From positions 1 through 64,000 of the forward strand of contig JAJZCD010000002.1 in the NCBI GenBank assembly GCA_021851735.1: DNA of 64,000 bases, given 5' to 3'. Within the stretch, counting starts at the first letter, position 1. Each line of letters begins with the position of its first letter. The notes beneath the pieces were generated by a model, which was not told the origin of the DNA, ran no database searches, and saw only the letters and a list, made by a program, of their open reading frames with translations. Shown in pieces: positions 46,401 to 55,751 of the stretch. The position numbers were made by a program, and so were the translations under genes. Source of the DNA: a bacterium (GTDB taxonomy: Bacteria; Patescibacteriota; Saccharimonadia; Saccharimonadales; UBA4665).

Positions 46401-48670
46401 CTGCTGGTACATTGACTGCTACGAACGGAACAGTAACAGAGCCGTCCAATAGTGATCTAGAATGGAAAGACACCGGTTTCGCAGCTACCGCCATAACTCC
46501 GCCAAGTACCAATACAACCGCTGGCATTAACATTGCTGGCGCTCTTGATTCTGCCGTTCTCGGTGGCACGCTCAGTATTGGCTCTACTAACTCTGCCACT
46601 GGTATCCTCAACCTAGGTACGACTACCACCACTGGTGCTATCGCTATTGGTGGCGTATCACAGACGGGAAGTTTGACGGTGGGTGACTCAACGCTGACGA
46701 ACTCTATCGGCATTGGTACTGGGTCTACTGCGAGTGGAGACACTCAAACAGTTAATATTGGTACGGGTGGACTCAGCGGCGCAACAACGAACGTTACGAT
46801 TGGTTCGACGGCTAGTGGAGGCGCCCTGACTACTCAAGCCGAAGGCATCTCAAACACCTTGACCGGCAGTGCTACGGCTCCGAGTGATGTCGTGAAAACT
46901 GCTACTAACTCTACTACTGCTTTGCAGGTGCAAAATGCTTCCGGCTACCAAACTCTTAACGTCAATACCATTAACGGTACCACCACCCTCGGCAATATAA
47001 CAACCACCACCGGTTCCGGTGTAGCCGGTAGCCTGTCTCTGGCTGACGGTACTAGTGACGGCTTTGGTGCTACGATCAATACCACCACTTTGACTGCCAA
47101 CCAGACTATTACCTTGCCAAACGCCAGTGGTACTGTGTGTTTAGACTCTCAGAACTGCAGTACTGCTGGCAGCGGTTATATATTGAACCAGAGTGCTACC
47201 CCCGGCACTGCTCAGACGGGCAACTTCAATATCTCGGGAGCAGGTATCGTCGGTACCGAGCTATATACGCCCATTCTTGATGCCGCGACATCTGGCGGTA
47301 CGCTTTTTCTTGGTGATGCCAATACTTATACCGGTTCTATCGTCGTTGGCTACGGTATGAGTACCGGGGGTATCACGCTCGGTTCTGGGGGCGGCACCGG
47401 TACGATCACGGTTGGTAAGTCAACAGCTACCAATACCGTTGACATCGGCAATGGCTCAACGGCAAGCGGCAGTACACAAACGATCAATATCGCCGCTAGT
47501 GGCCTGAGTGGCGCCACCACAAACGTGACGATTGGTTCCACGGCCAGCGGAGGAACACTGGCTCTGCAGGCCGAGGGCATTACAAACACCATGACCGGTA
47601 GCGCTACGGCTCCGAGTGAGGTCGTGAAGTCTACTACCAACTCTACTACCGCCTTCCAGATTCAGAACTCGAGTGGAGTAGCTGTATTGAATGCCGATAC
47701 CACAAATGCTCGGATCGGTATTGGCACTGCTACGCCCAATGCAACACTGGATGTAGCTGGTGACACCTATCTCGGCGACAAGACGCTGACCGCGAACGAC
47801 CAAGCTGAGGTCTGTCTGTTCGGTAACAGCACCTGCTCATACGCCCAAGCTGGTGCCTATAACAGTATGCTCCAAATATTCGGCGGGGCTGGCCAATCGC
47901 GCGCGCTCCAGCTTTATCAGACAGTGAATGGATCGGCATACATTGACGCTACATACTCAACGCTTGAGCTTATGACTTCCGCAACTAGTACAGATATTAA
48001 TCTGAGCCCGACTGGGAGTGTAACGATTGGCAGCGGCTCTACTCCAGTGGCAAGTCCTACGATATTTGTACTTGCAAGTGGCTCCAGCAGCACCGATCCA
48101 ACGACGGTAATCAACGGAGGCATGTATTATAACAGTACTATGAAGTCGTTCCGATGTGGACAGAATGGGATGTGGGTATCGTGTAGTGGGCTCGTGGCAA
48201 GCAGCACTACTGTCCCTTCGGCTATTACGGGAACGTCAACCTACACATCACTCGGTGACTCGTACACGATCCCCGCCAATGATTGTCAGCCTGGTGTCAC
48301 ATATGTGGTTAATGCGGGCGGGCAGTACTGGACAAACGGTCAGTCGGGTACATCCTTATCTGCAGCTGTCTTTGAAGGTTCAAACAATATTGCTGGTAAT
48401 ACGAACAGTGTGCCTGCAAATGTTTCTGGAGGGTTTTGGAGTTTACAAGCAACAATTACGTGTGCAAGTACAACCTCAGTTTCTACTACAGGCTTCTTTG
48501 GGACGGGGCCTAATAGCAGCCCGAAATTTAGCCCGTTCACCTTTAGTGGTGCGGCCTGGACATCTACTAGCACTGCCCTGACTATAAAGGCAGACTTTTC
48601 TGGGACTGTTAATGGCCTTGATCGGATGACCATTCAGGAGTTCACTGTGCAACGTCTTGGCTCGCCGTAG
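43466..48670 (+). CDS. Giant secreted repeat / right-handed beta-helix surface protein
   Basis: Signal peptide (VLSVLFGVFVFSFISWQSPQLAYA); INFQARL...NPRLPLTAVPYAFQSQ module; beta-helix repeats (VTNNTILGN, ITSNTVTSN); long Gly/Thr repeats. Confidence 0.85.
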   Translation: MTRLTPIKRVLFEHRLIHVLSVLFGVFVFSFISWQSPQLAYAASSNTINFQARLQTASGAIVPDGYYNIEFQLYNASSGGTALWTEDYTSTSGPGGTDARVQTINGYFSVQLGSITSFPSTIDWSQQLYLTMNVGGTGTSVVGPSSANPTGWDGAMNPRLPLTAVPYAFQSQQAAQATELSSTNVNGTSTLSFQGSSSGNQSFVIQDQGAAGTYNLLTQNQANNSYIQLQGSTPGTAQTGNFNISGTGVVGTELYTPILDAATSGGTLSIGSTNSATGILNLGTTTTTGAIAIGGVSQTGSLTVGDSTLTNSIGIGTGSTASGDTQTVNIGTGGLSGATTNVTIGSTASGGALTTQAEGISNTLTGSATAPSDVVKTATNSTTALQVQNASGYQTLNVNTINGTTTLGNITTTTGSGVAGSLSLADGTSDGFGATINTTTLTANQTITIPNASGTVCLDAGNCHATYSKTATAVVAMGATTGCTGTVPVESSDPKGADYVDTSCTSAQTTINSAISAVSAAGGGIVYLEDGTYIISGSVTIASNVTLEGAGANTVIELENGANAAVTMINIGSSTSNVVVKDLTLNGNKANQTSGSTYGVNDVTNSTPGVQLNHLSVENMYGSAYGVMLAGSGTGSDSVTNSYIASNAGIGVYSSTANAFIADNVITGNSGKGIDVTGAGTTITSNTVTSNSSYGIYATSGKGMVVSNNTIASNTSYGMYLLGAPGLSVTGNSLTNNAGGINEAASNAIISGNTLTNNTTFGIDLESGSTGDVVEDNTISLPSTGAYDGIYVSNTASGNSVTNNTILGNGGTGVAIYTQAGALNTYLSGNSYSGTGATTISDNALSTRYGSQLTNNGDLAIQNDGATVIGSTLQGGATLSVTGGYTSSQLTAPNWGFGGVNYGGTSGATTWGYEVTALDGTGETVASTQKTITNGNATLSSTNYNTVTFQLEPGAIKYNIYRTTAGGTPNTTGLVTTITAGTLTATNGTVTEPSNSDLEWKDTGFAATAITPPSTNTTAGINIAGALDSAVLGGTLSIGSTNSATGILNLGTTTTTGAIAIGGVSQTGSLTVGDSTLTNSIGIGTGSTASGDTQTVNIGTGGLSGATTNVTIGSTASGGALTTQAEGISNTLTGSATAPSDVVKTATNSTTALQVQNASGYQTLNVNTINGTTTLGNITTTTGSGVAGSLSLADGTSDGFGATINTTTLTANQTITLPNASGTVCLDSQNCSTAGSGYILNQSATPGTAQTGNFNISGAGIVGTELYTPILDAATSGGTLFLGDANTYTGSIVVGYGMSTGGITLGSGGGTGTITVGKSTATNTVDIGNGSTASGSTQTINIAASGLSGATTNVTIGSTASGGTLALQAEGITNTMTGSATAPSEVVKSTTNSTTAFQIQNSSGVAVLNADTTNARIGIGTATPNATLDVAGDTYLGDKTLTANDQAEVCLFGNSTCSYAQAGAYNSMLQIFGGAGQSRALQLYQTVNGSAYIDATYSTLELMTSATSTDINLSPTGSVTIGSGSTPVASPTIFVLASGSSSTDPTTVINGGMYYNSTMKSFRCGQNGMWVSCSGLVASSTTVPSAITGTSTYTSLGDSYTIPANDCQPGVTYVVNAGGQYWTNGQSGTSLSAAVFEGSNNIAGNTNSVPANVSGGFWSLQATITCASTTSVSTTGFFGTGPNSSPKFSPFTFSGAAWTSTSTALTIKADFSGTVNGLDRMTIQEFTVQRLGSP
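44258..44808 (+). repeat. 551-bp direct repeat, copy 1
   Basis: Identical by eye to 46562-47112 (constant offset 2304). Confidence 0.95.
46562..47112 (+). repeat. 551-bp direct repeat, copy 2
   Basis: Identical by eye to 44258-44808. Confidence 0.95.
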
Positions 48671-48863
48671 GGGTGGTATCCATAGTAGTCTTCATAACCT
48701 CCTATGCTGCCACACATACCAGTCTTCAACCTCATGAAACATGAGAAACCGATGACTTGTTCAGCCTCGTCTTGCGTGAGAAGAGAGTGAGTCTTTACAG
48801 ATTGGGGCATACCTGGTACTATCTATTGGTACGTAAATTTCTTTTTGAGGAATATTAATAATT

Positions 48864-49172
48864 ATGAAAAAAGCAGTAATCGCAACTGGTGGTAAGCAAT
48901 ATGTTGTCACTGAAGGTAAAACCGTTACAGTCGAACGGCTAAAAGATGCAGACAAAAGTGTCACATTTGATGCGCTGATGGTCATTGATGGCGATAAAAC
49001 CACTGTAGGTACCCCATTCGTTAGTGGGGCAAGTGTTACCGCGAGTGTAGTGGATGGTGAAGCCAAGGCTGAAAAAGTAACGGCAATCCGTTATAAGGCT
49101 AAAAAACGCGTGCACAAAGTGCATGGCCATCGTCAATTACAGACAGTCCTCAAGATTGAGAAGATCGCCTAG
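48864..49172 (+). CDS. rplU: 50S ribosomal protein L21
   Basis: KKAVIATGGKQYVVTEGKTVTVERL...KKRVHKVHGHRQLQTVLKIEKI. Confidence 0.93.
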   Translation: MKKAVIATGGKQYVVTEGKTVTVERLKDADKSVTFDALMVIDGDKTTVGTPFVSGASVTASVVDGEAKAEKVTAIRYKAKKRVHKVHGHRQLQTVLKIEKIA

Positions 49173-49527
49173 CTAGTAGGTAGTCTCCTACGGTATGGTT
49201 TTTTAGAGTACTACATTATCCTGAGTAAGCCATCCATTGCATGTGCATAATCTACTAAGCATTAGGTGGCTTGTAGCAGCGCCGTAGACTAGCTCTCGCT
49301 GTTTGGGATTTGCCTCATAATCTTTGCCCAGTTTTCGGGTTAAGCCAGTTGAAGGTTTGGTCGCTCGCCCAATGCTTCGGTCGCATTGGACACCTTTGAG
49401 TATCTTGGCGTCCTCCCGATCCCGGATCTTTACAGGTACTAGCGCTCTCAGAGTTGGATTGAGCGCATTGAGAGGCGTACTGTCAGTATTGATTCGGGTG
49501 TTCCCAATCTACTCTAGAGCCGAAGAG

Positions 49528-49654
49528 CCCCTGACTTCAGTCAGGGGGTGAAAGGTGCTTCCCTGGGCAATAAGACAAAGTCTTGTCTTTTGCCCTGGAA
49601 AAAAGGCATGCGTAAGCATGCAGGAAGATGGAAGCCACGGACTTCAGTCCGTGG
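49528..49654. repeat. Cluster of four hairpins resembling IS200/IS605 or omegaRNA-type end palindromes
   Basis: CCCCTGACTTCAGTCAGGGG (49528-49547); CCTGGGCAATAAGACAA.../...TTGTCTTTTGCCCTGG; GCATGCGTAAGCATGC; CCACGGACTTCAGTCCGTGG (49635-49654). Confidence 0.75.
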
Positions 49655-49814
49655 GGGTTCACTGTCGAGTCATACGTGCCAGTAGCTTGTTAACCCAACT
49701 ATTCTGGTCAAGCCTGAGCGACGAGGCAAGTTTTGTCCACGAGCGGGCGGGTAGGGTGGATAGTTATGAGAAATGTTTTCATGTGCTTTGACTTAGCAAA
49801 TCACTTCTTGTTAA

Positions 49815-50849
49815 CCTCAGTTCGACATAACCCAGCCGTTAGGCTGGCAGTAACAACGGCTCCGTGAGGAGCTGTTGTTCTGTCTTCGTGAAATGGAGAC
49901 AGGGTTTCTTTGGTTGTAGCTGGTAGGCAATAAGACCGGCCAGTAGATTGCTCAAGAAGTTCTTTGGGCTCCGGTGTCTGGTATGCTCGATTTGGTTGCT
50001 ATTCTTCAGTTGGTCATTGATGGTTTCAATGAGGTTCCGCTTCCGGAGCATAAGCTTATCCCAGAGTGGGAGCAGCCGGTTCTTCATGTTTTTCTTAATG
50101 CCGGTAACGAGTTGCGTACCCTGTCACCAGAGTACTTCAAGCAGCTCTTTGGAGATGTATCCTCGGTCGGCGTATAGCTTGCCATGTAGTTTATGACAGA
50201 GTTTTATTCCTAGCCGTGGGTTGTTGTCAGCCACATTTCCAGGAGTCAGCATGAAGGCGGTAATTTCACCACGCTCATTAACAACCAGATGAAGCTTGAA
50301 CCCGTAGAACCAGCCCATGCTGCTCTTGCCCCGGGCGGCAATATCTTTGAAGACTCGGTTCCGCCCGATCCGGTGGTTGTCACACACCACAAGCTTGGTG
50401 GAATCAATGAAGTTGGCGAGTGTTGGGGTTCCCAGCAGATATGTCAGCAAGGCACACAGTGGTATGCTCGCATCCTCCATAAGCTCAACGAAACGACCAT
50501 AACTGACAAGATTGGGAAAATCCGCTGTGAGCTGCGCACTAACATAACCGGTGTAGTACCCCTTGAAGGTTTTGTGGTTGCTCTGGTGAAAGTAAATGAG
50601 GATGGTCAGTACTTCACTCAATGACAAAGCAGAGGGTTTTACGCGTTTGGCCACGCCTGAGGTTAGCAACTGTGCTTTCCAGCGTGGCTCAAACTCTTTG
50701 CAAAACTCATCCACGAGGTAGAATAAAGCTACTAGCTCCATATTGGTGTCTCCTTTTTGTTTGTTTTTGTTCTTACAAACAAAAGGATACCAGGGCTAAC
50801 GCCCTGGTATCCAGGCAACAAAGAGGAGACGCTTATGTCGAACTGGGGG
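49815..50849 (-). mobile_element. IS982-family-like insertion sequence
   Basis: Inverted ends CCTCAGTTCGACATAA / TTATGTCGAACTGGGGG, flanked by TTAA on both sides, enclosing an IS982-like transposase. Confidence 0.85.
49839..50741 (-). pseudogene. IS982-like transposase interrupted by one in-frame TGA (50124-50126)
   Basis: FIDSTKLVVCDNHRIGRNRVFKDIAARGKSSMGWFYGFKLHLVVNERGEITAFMLTPGNVAD...YADRGYIS...[42 protein letters not shown]; both halves lie in the same frame. Confidence 0.88.
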
Positions 50850-51282
50850 TTAATTATGCAGCAACAGCGAGAAGAAAATGAGTCGGTTTAATGTACTTGT
50901 GTGCGAGTAGTAGTGAAATTACCCGTTGGGACTATTAGTGTGGTTGATCTGGAGGACGCCATAGTCCTTATGTATTTTCAGTTTAACCCAACAGCGGTTC
51001 CCGAGCATAATCTCGTGTGAAGTTTAATCAGTAGTTAACAAAAAGGAACTCACAATTACCATACTCTGATTTTGAGAGCGCAGAGTTAATACTGTTGCAA
51101 CGACGTGTGGGGATAGCAGTCCTATCCAGCTAGTATTAAAAGGCTCTTTATATGAGAGGAGCCTTCCGTTATATATGTGCGTAAACGGCTCTAAAAAGCT
51201 GGTAAAATTAGGCTTCCTATTATGTTGTTTATGTTTACCAGTCTTTCTGGTAGTCTGTAGGTAGATAGTACAGGTATAAAAC

Positions 51283-52044
51283 GTGAAACATATCATTGCC
51301 GTTACGAATCAGAAGGGAGGAGTTGGTAAAACCACCACTGCGGTGAATCTTGCTGCCAGATTAGCGAACCCTGATCGTCGTGTAACCCTTGTTGATTTAG
51401 ACCCGCAAGGCAATGCGACCAGTAGCTTGGGAGTGACTAAGGATAATTTGCAAAGAACATTGTACGACGTTATGATTGGCCATTGTGAGCCGGCAGATAT
51501 AGTCTTGCCAACAAGCATGCATAACTTGTTTATCTTGCCGGCTAATAACGCCGTTGCTCAGGCAGAAGTCGATCTTGTACCAGTGCCGCATCGTGAGTTT
51601 CGGCTGCGCGAAGCCTTAGTGACCGTTGATGCCGGAGTAATTATTATCGATTGTCCGCCAGCGTTGGGCCTGCTGACTATAAATGCATTGACGGCTGCAA
51701 CCGAAGTACTAATACCGGTACAGTCAGAGTACTTCGCTCTTGAAGGATTGAGCCAACTTCTGCAAACGATTCAAGCAGTAAAGCAGGGTATTAACCCGTC
51801 ACTCGAGATACTGGGTGTAGTATTAACCATGTTCAATAAGCGTATGGTGCTGAGCGAGCAAGTGCAGACGGAGGTATCAAAGCACTTTGGTCCAAAACTA
51901 TTTAAGACGGTTATACCGAGAAATGTGCGCGTCGCAGAGGCGCCAAGCTATGGGCGTACTATATTTGAACATGATAAGTGGTCTAAAGGTGCACGTGCGT
52001 ACAAAAGCTTGGCAAACGAAGTCGAAAAGCGTCTATTTGATTGA
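51283..52044 (+). CDS. parA: Chromosome partitioning ATPase ParA/Soj
   Basis: VTNQKGGVGKTTTAVNLAA, LVDLDPQGNATSSLG. Confidence 0.95.
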   Translation: MKHIIAVTNQKGGVGKTTTAVNLAARLANPDRRVTLVDLDPQGNATSSLGVTKDNLQRTLYDVMIGHCEPADIVLPTSMHNLFILPANNAVAQAEVDLVPVPHREFRLREALVTVDAGVIIIDCPPALGLLTINALTAATEVLIPVQSEYFALEGLSQLLQTIQAVKQGINPSLEILGVVLTMFNKRMVLSEQVQTEVSKHFGPKLFKTVIPRNVRVAEAPSYGRTIFEHDKWSKGARAYKSLANEVEKRLFD

Positions 52045-52228
52045 GTATTCTTGCTGTATCCGCTGACTTTTGTAGTGCTATTCTTAGATCTTTAACATCC
52101 ATCGGTATTTATTTCATGGATACGCTCGTTTTTCGTACTATTGCACATAAGGTCGATTATACGTGGCGTCCGTTTACGGGGACTGTATAAAATGGTATGC
52201 TTCTGTATAAGAAGGGTAATCAATTTAC

Positions 52229-53092
52229 ATGGCAGCAAAACAGACAGGGCTAGGTAGGGGGTTCGGTTCACTCATACCGGAAAATTTTGACACTACAAAA
52301 TTAGTGGAAGATGGTGAGCGTGTGCATAAGTTAGCCGTGACTGATCTGCTCCCGAACCCTGAGCAGCCTCGTACCGTGTTTGATGATGATATGCTAGCTG
52401 AATTGGCCATTAGTATTAAACAATATGGTATTTTACAGCCGTTGGTAGCTACACCTAGCGGTGATAGGTATCATATCATCGCCGGAGAACGTCGTTGGCG
52501 CGCGGCGAAAATAGCTGGCTTAAAAGTAGTTCCAGTGTTAATACGTACTACTCGGCAACAGGAAAAACTCGAGTTAGCAATTCTTGAGAATGTCCAGCGT
52601 GTAGACTTGAGCGCCTTGGAGCAGGCAGTGAGTATTGAACGACTACACCAGCAGTTTAACCTGACATATGGGGATATTGCTAAACGACTCGGCAAGGCAG
52701 AGGCTACAATACATAATACGGTACGACTTTTGCGGTTGCCGGAAGATGCGCGTGATGCACTTGCAGGAAATGCGATAAGCGAAGGACATGCCCGACAAAT
52801 TCTGGCATTGAAAGGGTTGCCTGATTCACAGGAAAGGTTGCTAGGGCTAATCATACAGAACGGTTGGTCGGTTCGCCAAGCCGAGCGATACGTTAGCTCA
52901 CTTAAGGCTGGAGTGAACGATGATAAGAGGACTACCGAGCGCGTAAGTGGTGATACGCCTGAGACAGAACACCTAAGCAAGCGTTTTGGTACAAAAGTAC
53001 GTATACACCGTATGGCAAAGGGCGGGCGTATTGAGATCGTCTTTACCTCTGATGATCAGCTCAATGGATTGTTAACGGAATTAGCACAATAG
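52229..53092 (+). CDS. parB: Chromosome partitioning protein ParB
   Basis: NPEQPRTVFDDDMLAELAISIKQYGILQPL, GERRWRAAKIAG. Confidence 0.95.
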   Translation: MAAKQTGLGRGFGSLIPENFDTTKLVEDGERVHKLAVTDLLPNPEQPRTVFDDDMLAELAISIKQYGILQPLVATPSGDRYHIIAGERRWRAAKIAGLKVVPVLIRTTRQQEKLELAILENVQRVDLSALEQAVSIERLHQQFNLTYGDIAKRLGKAEATIHNTVRLLRLPEDARDALAGNAISEGHARQILALKGLPDSQERLLGLIIQNGWSVRQAERYVSSLKAGVNDDKRTTERVSGDTPETEHLSKRFGTKVRIHRMAKGGRIEIVFTSDDQLNGLLTELAQ

Positions 53093-53247
53093 GCACTCGT
53101 ATTAAGTTGAACGATATCCATTAAAAATGCAGTCGTGTGCTCTATTTCAGGGCGTTAGTCTTTGCAAGACATTAAGCTATTTGTGTCTATATTACGACGA
53201 GATGCTGCCGTATGCTTTCGATTTGTAGAATCCTTCGGCAAGTAGGT

Positions 53248-53970
53248 TTAGAACTTCTCGATCTGAGAGAAGGGGTAAATACGTACGACGAGCTTGCCAA
53301 TGACTTGGCTGGTATTGATTGGCCCAAAAATACGACTGTCAAGACTGTCAGGTCGGTTGTCTCCGCATACGAATAGTTGATGCCTACCTAGCGTGATGTT
53401 TATATTACCTGAGGTTTGCGGAATAGCGCCATTTCTACCGTATGGCAACGTTGTGTCTGGGTCAAATCCATGCGGATGTTTTTTGTTATATATGGTTATG
53501 GCGCCATTTTTGATGACTATATGATCGCCAGGTAAGCCGATCACTCGCTTGATGAGTTGTTTTGTGTCCTGACTGTCCCCGTAGTTACTGAGGCCTGATT
53601 CGGTGAAGACTATGATGTCACCACGTTTAGGGACGTATTGGTGTCCGGTTATGCGCGCCCAGGTGCGGGGGAGTTTCCAGACGATCAGGCGGTTATTATT
53701 GTGCAGGGTATTCTGCATACTGGGCCCCTCGACCTGATATGACTGAAATACGTACACAGTTAGCACAAAGGCAATCAGTACGGCTAGTAGCAGTACACCG
53801 ATAGTGGAGAGTACCTCACCGATACGATGTGTAGGCGAGGATGGCTCATTGCGTGTATCCTGTGGCGTTGGCACATCCCTGGATGGGCGTATTGGTTCGG
53901 TGTCTGAGTGAGTGGTTAACGATGTGCTACCACTTTCGTCTGTATGTATATTTTGTTCATTCACTTGCAC
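53248..53970 (-). CDS. lepB: Signal peptidase I
   Basis: VEGPSMQNTL, KRGDIIVF, LIKRVIGLPGDHI, GDNRPDSLDSRIFG. Confidence 0.95.
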   Translation of the reverse strand: MQVNEQNIHTDESGSTSLTTHSDTEPIRPSRDVPTPQDTRNEPSSPTHRIGEVLSTIGVLLLAVLIAFVLTVYVFQSYQVEGPSMQNTLHNNNRLIVWKLPRTWARITGHQYVPKRGDIIVFTESGLSNYGDSQDTKQLIKRVIGLPGDHIVIKNGAITIYNKKHPHGFDPDTTLPYGRNGAIPQTSGNINITLGRHQLFVCGDNRPDSLDSRIFGPINTSQVIGKLVVRIYPFSQIEKF

Positions 53971-54080
53971 TTTACTATACGACAGTTAACATAAATATGC
54001 CATTAATTTTTCTCGATTCTAGTCCTTGACGTGGGTTCAACAAGAGATGGTTTTCGCTTATACTAATGTATGGTTACATT

Positions 54081-55625
54081 ATGAATACGGATGGAATACA
54101 GCCCGCTAGACGGCGCACTACTAGTCGTACTCGGCATGTTTCGCTCTTAGTGTCAGATGCAGCGCCCCATAGCTATGAGCAGTCTGTACTGAACGGGCGT
54201 AATAGTTTTGTATCTGATAACCAGAATACTGACGCAGAGCTTAAAAAGTTTCCGTTGCCGCGGTATCATGCACCAAAGCACCCACAGCACATAGTGCGTC
54301 GACGGCGTCGGCGATCGCTAGCAAGATGGATGGCAAGTTTATCAGTAGCGATTATACTAGCTATCGGTGGCTATTTTTCATGGAGTGTATATGCAAAGTT
54401 GCACCAGGTGTTCCATGGCAGCAGTGTTACTGTAGCTGCATTGTCAAGCCGTCCGGTCACGCCCGATCAGCTTAACGGAGAGGGTGATGGGCGTATCAAT
54501 ATATTACTGCTTGGTATTGGTGGTCCTGGTCACGATGGACCAGATTTGACAGATACAATTCTTGTACTGAGCATAGATCCAGTTAATGACTCTGCCGTCA
54601 TGCTGAGTGTGCCACGTGATCTTTGGGTACGTCAGCCTATACCATATTTTGGCGCGCATCAAAAGATAAACGCCGTGTACGAAAGCGGCAAGTATAATTA
54701 CTTAGGGCGTCTTGACGACACTAATACGAATTCTCATGCGGTCGAAGCCGGATTTACGAACATTGATCGAGTGCTAAAAACGGTTATTGGTATTAACATT
54801 AACTACCATGTACTAGTTAATTTTCAGGCGTTCAGACAGGCAATAAATACTGTGGGGGGCATAACCGTAGATGTACCAACACCGCTTGTGGACCCTACTA
54901 TGGCCTGGGAGAATAACTGGAACCCGGTATTGGCGCAAGCTGGAGTCCAGCACATGGACGGCGTGAAGGCACTTCTATATGCCCGTTCACGTGAGACTAC
55001 TAGTGATTTCGCCCGTACTAGGAGACAACGGCAAATCTTAGTGGCGCTGAAAAATAAGGTTATGAGCGCGGGGACGTTGAGTAATCCGGCAAAGATCGGG
55101 GGTCTTATGAGTGCTTTTGGCGACAATATATTTTCAGACTTAAGTACACAAGACGCTATACGCCTGTATAGTATTATGACAAAAATCAGCAACAACAAGG
55201 TACAATCCATAGGCTTAACAGGTAAGGGGCATGATCTGGTTACGACCGATCATGTGGGCAATATCTCTGTAGTTCGGCCTATGGCAGGTTTTGATGACTA
55301 TACAGCAATTCAAGCCTATGTGCGTAGTCAGCTGCCCGATGGCTATATCGTGAAAGAGCACGCTCCAATTGTAGTATTGGCTCAGTCAGATACTGGGGCA
55401 AAAGCTACAGCTACATTACTCCAAGAATATGGTTACAATGTTGTGTCTAGCGGCATAATCACACAGCGAGTAACGACATCAGTAGTAGACCTATCACATG
55501 GCAAGGACCCGTTTACGGCGCACTATTTACAGGACAGGTATCACAAAGTAATGACAAAACTTCCGGCAGGGGTGCATTTACCTGCAGGTAGTGCGGCAAA
55601 ATTTGTTATAATGGTAGCAAAATGA
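54081..55625 (+). CDS. LytR-CpsA-Psr (LCP) family cell wall protein
   Basis: ILLLGIGGPGHDGPDLTDTILVLSIDP...MLSVPRDLWV...LLYARSRETTSDFARTRRQRQIL; the ORF extends to 54066. Confidence 0.9.
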   Translation: MNTDGIQPARRRTTSRTRHVSLLVSDAAPHSYEQSVLNGRNSFVSDNQNTDAELKKFPLPRYHAPKHPQHIVRRRRRRSLARWMASLSVAIILAIGGYFSWSVYAKLHQVFHGSSVTVAALSSRPVTPDQLNGEGDGRINILLLGIGGPGHDGPDLTDTILVLSIDPVNDSAVMLSVPRDLWVRQPIPYFGAHQKINAVYESGKYNYLGRLDDTNTNSHAVEAGFTNIDRVLKTVIGININYHVLVNFQAFRQAINTVGGITVDVPTPLVDPTMAWENNWNPVLAQAGVQHMDGVKALLYARSRETTSDFARTRRQRQILVALKNKVMSAGTLSNPAKIGGLMSAFGDNIFSDLSTQDAIRLYSIMTKISNNKVQSIGLTGKGHDLVTTDHVGNISVVRPMAGFDDYTAIQAYVRSQLPDGYIVKEHAPIVVLAQSDTGAKATATLLQEYGYNVVSSGIITQRVTTSVVDLSHGKDPFTAHYLQDRYHKVMTKLPAGVHLPAGSAAKFVIMVAK

Positions 55626-55751
55626 GGCGCGGGCATATTACTAACAGGCTATCTTCTGCATCACCCGTTGTATGGACTCCTGTGCGCTATACAAGGTGTA
55701 CTGTCGACTGCGTTTTACTGACAAGATATTACATTCGGGAGAACCATTGAG

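Noticed and set aside
49839-50741. Possible stop-codon recoding (UGA as Gly/Trp) in the transposase
   Set aside because: TGA is used as a genuine stop in this window (e.g. at 30377, 55625, 63426). The transposase has only one TGA and its glycines are GGN, so a nonsense mutation is more likely.
51276-51292. Half parS-like ACGTGAAACA at the parA start
   Set aside because: Only the right half matches TGTTTCACGTGAAACA; the left half is absent.
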